Shown: positions 60,215 to 64,000 of the stretch, in pieces
Numbering within the stretch: the stretch's first letter is position 1
How the letters are laid out: the number at the start of each line of letters is the position of its first letter
Assembly (NCBI RefSeq): GCF_020103725.1
Contig: NZ_JAHXBG010000029.1
Span: forward strand, 82,753-146,752
From: Hyalangium gracile
Lineage (GTDB): Bacteria > Myxococcota > Myxococcia > Myxococcales > Myxococcaceae
Direction of reading: 5' to 3'
Length of the DNA: 64,000 nt
The notes under the pieces: generated by a model
Databases searched by the model: none
Told to the model about the DNA's origin: nothing
Seen by the model: the letters and a program-made list of their open reading frames with translations, nothing else
Position numbers and translations under genes: made by a program

Positions 60215-60661
60215 TCAGCGCACCGCCACCGGAGGCTTGACGGCGTCCTCGGCGGGCCGGGCCGCGCTGCCGCGCCGCAGCTTCACCACCTCGGCCGTCA
60301 CCGTCACGCTGCTGGGCAGGGGGACGAAGAAGAAGATGGCCCCCAGCACCTTCTGCACCGGCAGGTACTGCGTCTGCCGGAAGCGCACGTTGATGGCGCC
60401 GTCGCCGCCCATCTGGCGAATCTGGGGGATGAGGACGTCCTGGAAGCCGGACTGGAGGTCGGTGCCCACCACGTCGGCGAAGCCGAACAGCAGCACGCCC
60501 GAGCGCGTCACCTGCACCATGCCCAGCGACTCGTAGGGCTCCGGGATGTTGCCGGCGGTGACGAACACGTCCTGGCCGCCGCGGTCCGAGGGGACGGAGG
60601 CGGTGTTGATGACGGTGCAGCCGGTGAGGGCCGCGAGCGAGACAGCGAGCAGAAGGCGCAT
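60215..60661 (-). CDS. Small lipoprotein, paralogue 3
   Basis: The 148-residue lipoprotein (lipobox ALTGC, Cys near residue 15) has DVFVTAGNIPEPYESLGMVQ, MGGDGAINVRFRQTQYLP and a hydrophobic VLGAIFFFVPLP before a TVTAEVVKL strand. It is clearly homologous to the genes at 60673 and 61148. An upstream in-frame GTG at 60676 overlaps the previous stop (GTGA) and is an alternative start that would add 5 residues. The fold may be of the YbjQ/BON-like envelope-protein type, but I cannot name it. Last of three tandem genes. Confidence 0.75.
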   Translation of the reverse strand: MRLLLAVSLAALTGCTVINTASVPSDRGGQDVFVTAGNIPEPYESLGMVQVTRSGVLLFGFADVVGTDLQSGFQDVLIPQIRQMGGDGAINVRFRQTQYLPVQKVLGAIFFFVPLPSSVTVTAEVVKLRRGSAARPAEDAVKPPVAVR

Positions 60662-60672
60662 CGGAGGGGGCC

Positions 60673-61116
60673 TCACGGAGCGGAGAGGAACTGGATGACT
60701 TCGCCGGTGACGATGACCGAGCGGTTGCGGGTCTTCACCTCGCCCTTGCCGCTGGCGACGTTGGACACCGTCTCGGAGAGATCCGAGATGCGTTCGATCT
60801 CGGTGGGGGGGTTCTCGTCGAGGAACTCGATGTGGATGACGCCGTCACCGCCCATCTGGGCGGCCACCTGGGCCATCGTGCCGCGGATGGTGCTGTCCAG
60901 GCCGGCCTCGCCCATGTCCGACACGCCCGCGACGGTGACGCCGTAGCCCGTCACCTGGGCGAAGCCCACCGTGCGGTAGGGGCGCGGCGAGTGGCCGGTG
61001 GTCAGGAAGATGCCACGGCCGTCCTCGGCGGACGGACGGCTGGACAGGGGCGAGCCACGCACCGTGGCGCCACAGCCGGTGGCCAACACCAGGGAAACGA
61101 GCAGCAGGAGTCTCAC
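60673..61116 (-). CDS. Small lipoprotein, paralogue 2 (divergent)
   Basis: The 147-residue lipoprotein has lipobox LATGC (Cys near residue 15) and the same plan as its neighbours: GIFLTTGHSPRPYRTVGFAQ, MGGDGVIHIEFLDENPP and a late SVIVTGEVIQFL strand. It lacks the FFF-PLP segment and has an insert of about 25 polar residues (SDLSETVSNVASGKGEVKT) instead, so it is the most divergent of the three. The shared -PYxxxGxxQ-T- and MGGDGxI motifs show the paralogy. Function is unknown. It is separated from the next upstream gene by 31 bp. Confidence 0.75.
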   Translation of the reverse strand: MRLLLLVSLVLATGCGATVRGSPLSSRPSAEDGRGIFLTTGHSPRPYRTVGFAQVTGYGVTVAGVSDMGEAGLDSTIRGTMAQVAAQMGGDGVIHIEFLDENPPTEIERISDLSETVSNVASGKGEVKTRNRSVIVTGEVIQFLSAP

Positions 61117-61147
61117 CAGGAACTCTCCAGGAGCGGGAAGTCAGGGC

Positions 61148-61597
61148 TCAGCGAGTAGGGGGCACGACGCTCGCCCCCATGCCTGGCGCGGCGGCGCCCG
61201 CCTCGAGCTTCACCACCTCGCCGGTGATGGTGGCCTCGCTGGGCAGGGGGAAGAAGAAGAGGATGGCGAAGAGGATGCGGGTGGGCAGCGTGTACTGCGT
61301 CTGCTGGAAGCGCACGTTGATGACGCCGTCGCCGCCCATCTGGCGCACCTGGGGCAGCAGCTGCTCGTCCAGGTCTCCCTGCAGGTCCGTGCTCGCCGGA
61401 TCCGCGAAGCCGAAGAGGATGGCGCCGCGCCGCGTGGCCTGCACCACCCCCAGGCTCTTGTAGGGGCCCGGCAGGTCCGAGGTGGTGACGAACACGTCAT
61501 GGCCGCGAGGCGTCGAGGGCGCCCTCGCGACATCCACCGCCGTGCACCCGCTCGAGGCGAGCAGCACTCCCAGGAGCAGACCCAGCCGACCACACAT
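61148..61597 (-). CDS. Small lipoprotein, paralogue 1
   Basis: The 149-residue lipoprotein (lipobox ASSGC, Cys near residue 18) has DVFVTTSDLPGPYKSLGVVQ, MGGDGVINVRFQQTQYTLP, then ILFAILFFFPLPSEATITGE, almost the same as the paralogue at 60215. ATG 61597 has an ideal GGAGG site 8 bp ahead, which fixes the start, and it is the first gene of the three. Duplication followed by divergence is evident. Divergent promoter region (157 bp) with the Ser/Thr kinase. The common core might bind a metal or another lipoprotein. Confidence 0.82.
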   Translation of the reverse strand: MCGRLGLLLGVLLASSGCTAVDVARAPSTPRGHDVFVTTSDLPGPYKSLGVVQATRRGAILFGFADPASTDLQGDLDEQLLPQVRQMGGDGVINVRFQQTQYTLPTRILFAILFFFPLPSEATITGEVVKLEAGAAAPGMGASVVPPTR

Positions 61598-61754
61598 GCA
61601 CTTCACCTCCGTTGCCGCGCGGGGCGGTAGCGTGGGGCGGGAAACATCTCGGGGCAAATTTCCTGCCTTCCCGCCCTCTGTGCCGGCAGCCAGGCACCAA
61701 AACGCCCATGGGAGGCAGGACGCGGGCCCTCGGGATACGTAGACTGGGCGCGCC

Positions 61755-63878
61755 GTGAGCCCCCCCGAACAGAACCCCTCCTGGCTGGGTCGCTACCGCC
61801 TGAGCGCGCGCATCGCGACGGGCGGCATGGCGGAGGTGTATCTGGGCCGCCGCATCGAGGAGAGTGGCCAGCGCGGCCCGGCGGTGGCGGTGAAGCGACT
61901 GCTGCCGCACCTGGTGTCGGACCGGCGCATCGTCCAGATGTTCCTCAACGAGGCGCGCATCACCGCCCAGGTGCACCACCCGAACGTCGTCACCATCCTC
62001 GAGCTGGGCATCGAGGACTCCGAGCCCTTCATCGCCATGGAGCTGCTGGAGGGGCGCTCGTTCGCGGAGCTGCGCGCGGAGGCGGCCGAGCGAGGCCAGC
62101 GCGTGCCCCTGGGCGTCACCCTGCGCGTGCTGGTGGAGGCATGTCGCGGGCTGGACGCCGCGCACCGGGCCGTGGACGAGGCTGGCCGGCCGCTGCGCAT
62201 CGTCCACCGGGACTTCACCCCGGACAACATCCACGTGGGCGTCAACGGGGCCATCAAGGTCATCGACTTCGGCATCGCCAAGGCGGAGACGCTCGGCTCG
62301 GGGACGGAGCCCGGTACGCTCAAGGGCAAGTTCTTCTACATGTCGCCGGAGATGATCGTCGGCAAGACGGTGGATCACCGCGCCGACATCTTCGCCGCTG
62401 GGGTGATGCTCTACGAGCAGCTCTGCGGCCGGCGGCCCTTCACCGGACTGAACCCCGAGGAGGTGCTGTCGCGCATCGCCGAGGGGCGCCCCAGGCCGCC
62501 CACCGCGTTCGATCCGTCCGTGCCCCACGCGCTGGAGCACATCTGCCTCACGGCGCTGCACCGCGAGCCGGAGGCGCGCTTCGAGTCCCTCGAGGTGTTC
62601 ACCGAGGCCATCGAGAGCGTGGGCGGCCAGGCGGAGGTGGCGACGACGGAGCAGGTGGCCGCCTACGTGGAGCAGCTCTTCCCGCTGGACCGGGATCCGA
62701 AGCGGCAGGCGCTGCAGCGCGCCCGCTCGGCGGACCCGTCGGACTCCGGCTCGCAGGCGCCCCAGCCCGTGCTGGACGTGGCTCGGGCCATGGCGTCTCG
62801 CGCCTCGAGTCCCCAGGGGCCCACGCAGCCGCTGATGAGGCCCCCCGCCAGCATCGCCACCGAGAAGTCCCTGCCGCCCGGGCCCGCCACGCTGCCGCCC
62901 GAGCCGGCCACGGTTCGCGCCGAGCCTCGCGCGCGCCCGTCCCGGCGCCTGCTGCCCATCGTGCTGGGCGCCGTGCTGGCCCTGGCCGCCGTGGGAGGCG
63001 GCGCGGCGTGGCTGCTGCTGCGCCCGAGCGTGCTGCCCGCCGAGCGGATCGCCACCGCCGAGGCCGCCTCCAGCCGCGAGGAGCGGAGGTCCGCGCTGAA
63101 GGGGATTGCGCAGGACGAGAGCGCCACGGCGCAGGAGCTGGCCAGGGCGGGCTCGCTGCTGCTCGAGGTGGGCGGGCATGACGAGGCGATGGAGATCGCT
63201 GAGGCCTACACGCGGCGCTTCCCCAAGGACGTGGAGGCGCAGTTGTTGACGGCGCGTGCCGCCACCGAGCTGCGGATGGGCAAGCGGGCCGAGCGAGCCA
63301 TCGAGGATGCCACCGCGCTGGCGCCCGGGGATGTGCGCCCGGCGCTGGCGCTGGCCGAGCTGAGGGAGCGCCAGGGAGACGTGTCCGGCGCCATCGCCGC
63401 GCTCTCCAAGGCGTACGAGAAGCGCCCGAAGGATGCACGGATTGCCCCGCGCTATGGGCGGCTGCTGTCCCAGGGTGGGAAGCTCGACGAGGCCTCGGAC
63501 GTGCTGAGCGCGTGGACGAAGGACCACAACGACGCGGAGGCCCTGGCCGAGCTGGCCTTCGTGCGCTACCGCCAGGAGCGTGTGGAGGACGCGGCCTCGC
63601 TGCTCAAGCGTGCCCTCAGGAAGGCACCGAAGCTCGCCATCGCCCACTACTACCTGGGCGCCATCCTCTTCCGGCAGGGAGACACGGCGGGCGCCGAGCG
63701 CGCATACCGCGAGGCGGACCAGCTCGCGCCGGATGACCCGCGAGCCCTCTCCGCTCGCTGCCAGATCCACGCCCGCCAGGGCAATGCGTCCGCCGTGGCC
63801 GAGGCGAAGCGGGAGCTGACGAGTCGCTTCCCGGATAGAGCGGAAGCGCTCACGGCGCAGTGCAAGCCGACGGACTGA
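61755..63878 (+). CDS. Membrane-anchored Ser/Thr protein kinase with C-terminal TPRs
   Basis: The 707-residue Hanks-type kinase has a glycine loop (RIATGGMAEVYLG), VAVKRLLP near residue 47 (catalytic Lys), the loop IVHRDFTPDNI near residue 155, VIDFGIAK near residue 175 (metal Asp) and SPEMIVGKTVDHRADIFAAG near residue 196. After a Pro-rich linker a single hydrophobic helix (LLPIVLGAVLALAAVGGGAA) near residue 405 anchors it, and about six TPR units follow outside (TAYTRRF-like, LLSQGGKLDEASDVLSAW, LAIAHYYLGAILFRQGDTAG). GTG 61755 is the start. This is a common myxobacterial design. The partner is not adjacent. Confidence 0.95.
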   Translation: MSPPEQNPSWLGRYRLSARIATGGMAEVYLGRRIEESGQRGPAVAVKRLLPHLVSDRRIVQMFLNEARITAQVHHPNVVTILELGIEDSEPFIAMELLEGRSFAELRAEAAERGQRVPLGVTLRVLVEACRGLDAAHRAVDEAGRPLRIVHRDFTPDNIHVGVNGAIKVIDFGIAKAETLGSGTEPGTLKGKFFYMSPEMIVGKTVDHRADIFAAGVMLYEQLCGRRPFTGLNPEEVLSRIAEGRPRPPTAFDPSVPHALEHICLTALHREPEARFESLEVFTEAIESVGGQAEVATTEQVAAYVEQLFPLDRDPKRQALQRARSADPSDSGSQAPQPVLDVARAMASRASSPQGPTQPLMRPPASIATEKSLPPGPATLPPEPATVRAEPRARPSRRLLPIVLGAVLALAAVGGGAAWLLLRPSVLPAERIATAEAASSREERRSALKGIAQDESATAQELARAGSLLLEVGGHDEAMEIAEAYTRRFPKDVEAQLLTARAATELRMGKRAERAIEDATALAPGDVRPALALAELRERQGDVSGAIAALSKAYEKRPKDARIAPRYGRLLSQGGKLDEASDVLSAWTKDHNDAEALAELAFVRYRQERVEDAASLLKRALRKAPKLAIAHYYLGAILFRQGDTAGAERAYREADQLAPDDPRALSARCQIHARQGNASAVAEAKRELTSRFPDRAEALTAQCKPTD

Positions 63879-63978
63879 GCCAGCGAGGCATGGCGTCGTA
63901 TTGCGGATCCAGCGCTGTGGCTGGGTGAGGAAGCGGTGTCGTAGCGTGAAGCCCTCCACTGGCTGAGGGGGGCTTCCG

Positions 63979-64000
63979 ATGAGCACGTGTCTGGCGTGGG
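63979..64000 (+). CDS. Possible start of a gene continuing past the window edge
   Basis: ATG 63979 lies 5 bp after a GAGGGGGGC stretch, and seven codons follow before the right edge (MSTCLAW). Too short to identify; no conflict with the kinase gene that ends 100 bp earlier. Confidence 0.25.

Noticed and set aside
61497..63986. 829-codon minus-strand frame opposite the Ser/Thr kinase
   Set aside because: Antisense shadow; low-complexity His/Arg/Gly composition and no ribosome-binding site.

Overview
The window is high-GC DNA that reads as the chromosome of a myxobacterium (phylum Myxococcota; suborder Cystobacterineae is my best guess). The signs are a MYXO-CTERM-type C-terminus, a tiny lysine/alanine-rich histone-H1-like protein, a serine/threonine kinase fused to TPRs, HD-GYP and hybrid-kinase signalling genes, two ECF sigma factors, many lipoproteins and an NRPS gene cluster. 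No plasmid, phage, insertion sequence, CRISPR or rRNA was seen; one tRNA-Pro(CGG) is present.

Layout. 1-14277: a natural-product cluster with an NRPS C-A module running off the left edge, a NodU/CmcH-type carbamoyltransferase, an Asp/Asn beta-hydroxylase-like oxygenase, a JmjC/cupin oxygenase, an MFS exporter, a group-IV PLP decarboxylase, a two-domain GNAT and an unusual double class-III aminotransferase whose second half lacks the PLP lysine. 14374-18851: an exported DUF1501/CxxCH cytochrome operon. 18931-24580: a P450 remnant, small proteins, a lipoprotein with HEAT-like repeats, a phosphate-porin-like gene behind a Pho-box-like array, and an ECF sigma/hydrolase pair. 24687-33000: tRNA-Pro with its terminator, a response regulator, rpe, GAF-HD-GYP, pyk, and a SprT-like/YkgJ/NFACT operon. 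33000-42702: a MYXO-CTERM beta-propeller protein, the histone-like gene, a GH1 glucosidase, dus, an M50-TPR protease, a fatty-acid desaturase and an ECF/anti-sigma pair. 42797-52700: a peroxiredoxin, a CLC channel, a degenerate two-component pair, a DUF4202 gene followed by a broken glycosyltransferase, an FMN reductase, a MshEN-TPR protein, a lipoprotein and a frameshifted gene. 52735-63878: a hybrid histidine kinase, FtsH, a second peroxiredoxin, an SsnA-like amidohydrolase, three paralogous lipoproteins and a Ser/Thr kinase.

The most striking result is two separate peroxiredoxin genes (42797-43234 and 58205-58738) in which the peroxidatic cysteine codon is an in-frame TGA in the same Pro-Gly-X-Thr context, each followed at the right distance by a hairpin that fits a bacterial SECIS element. 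The first hairpin closely resembles the E. coli fdhF SECIS as I recall it. This points to selenocysteine-containing peroxiredoxins, one probably cytoplasmic (BCP type, with resolving Cys) and one probably exported. Standard gene callers would split or truncate both. The selenocysteine machinery itself (selA, selB, selC, selD) is not in the window.
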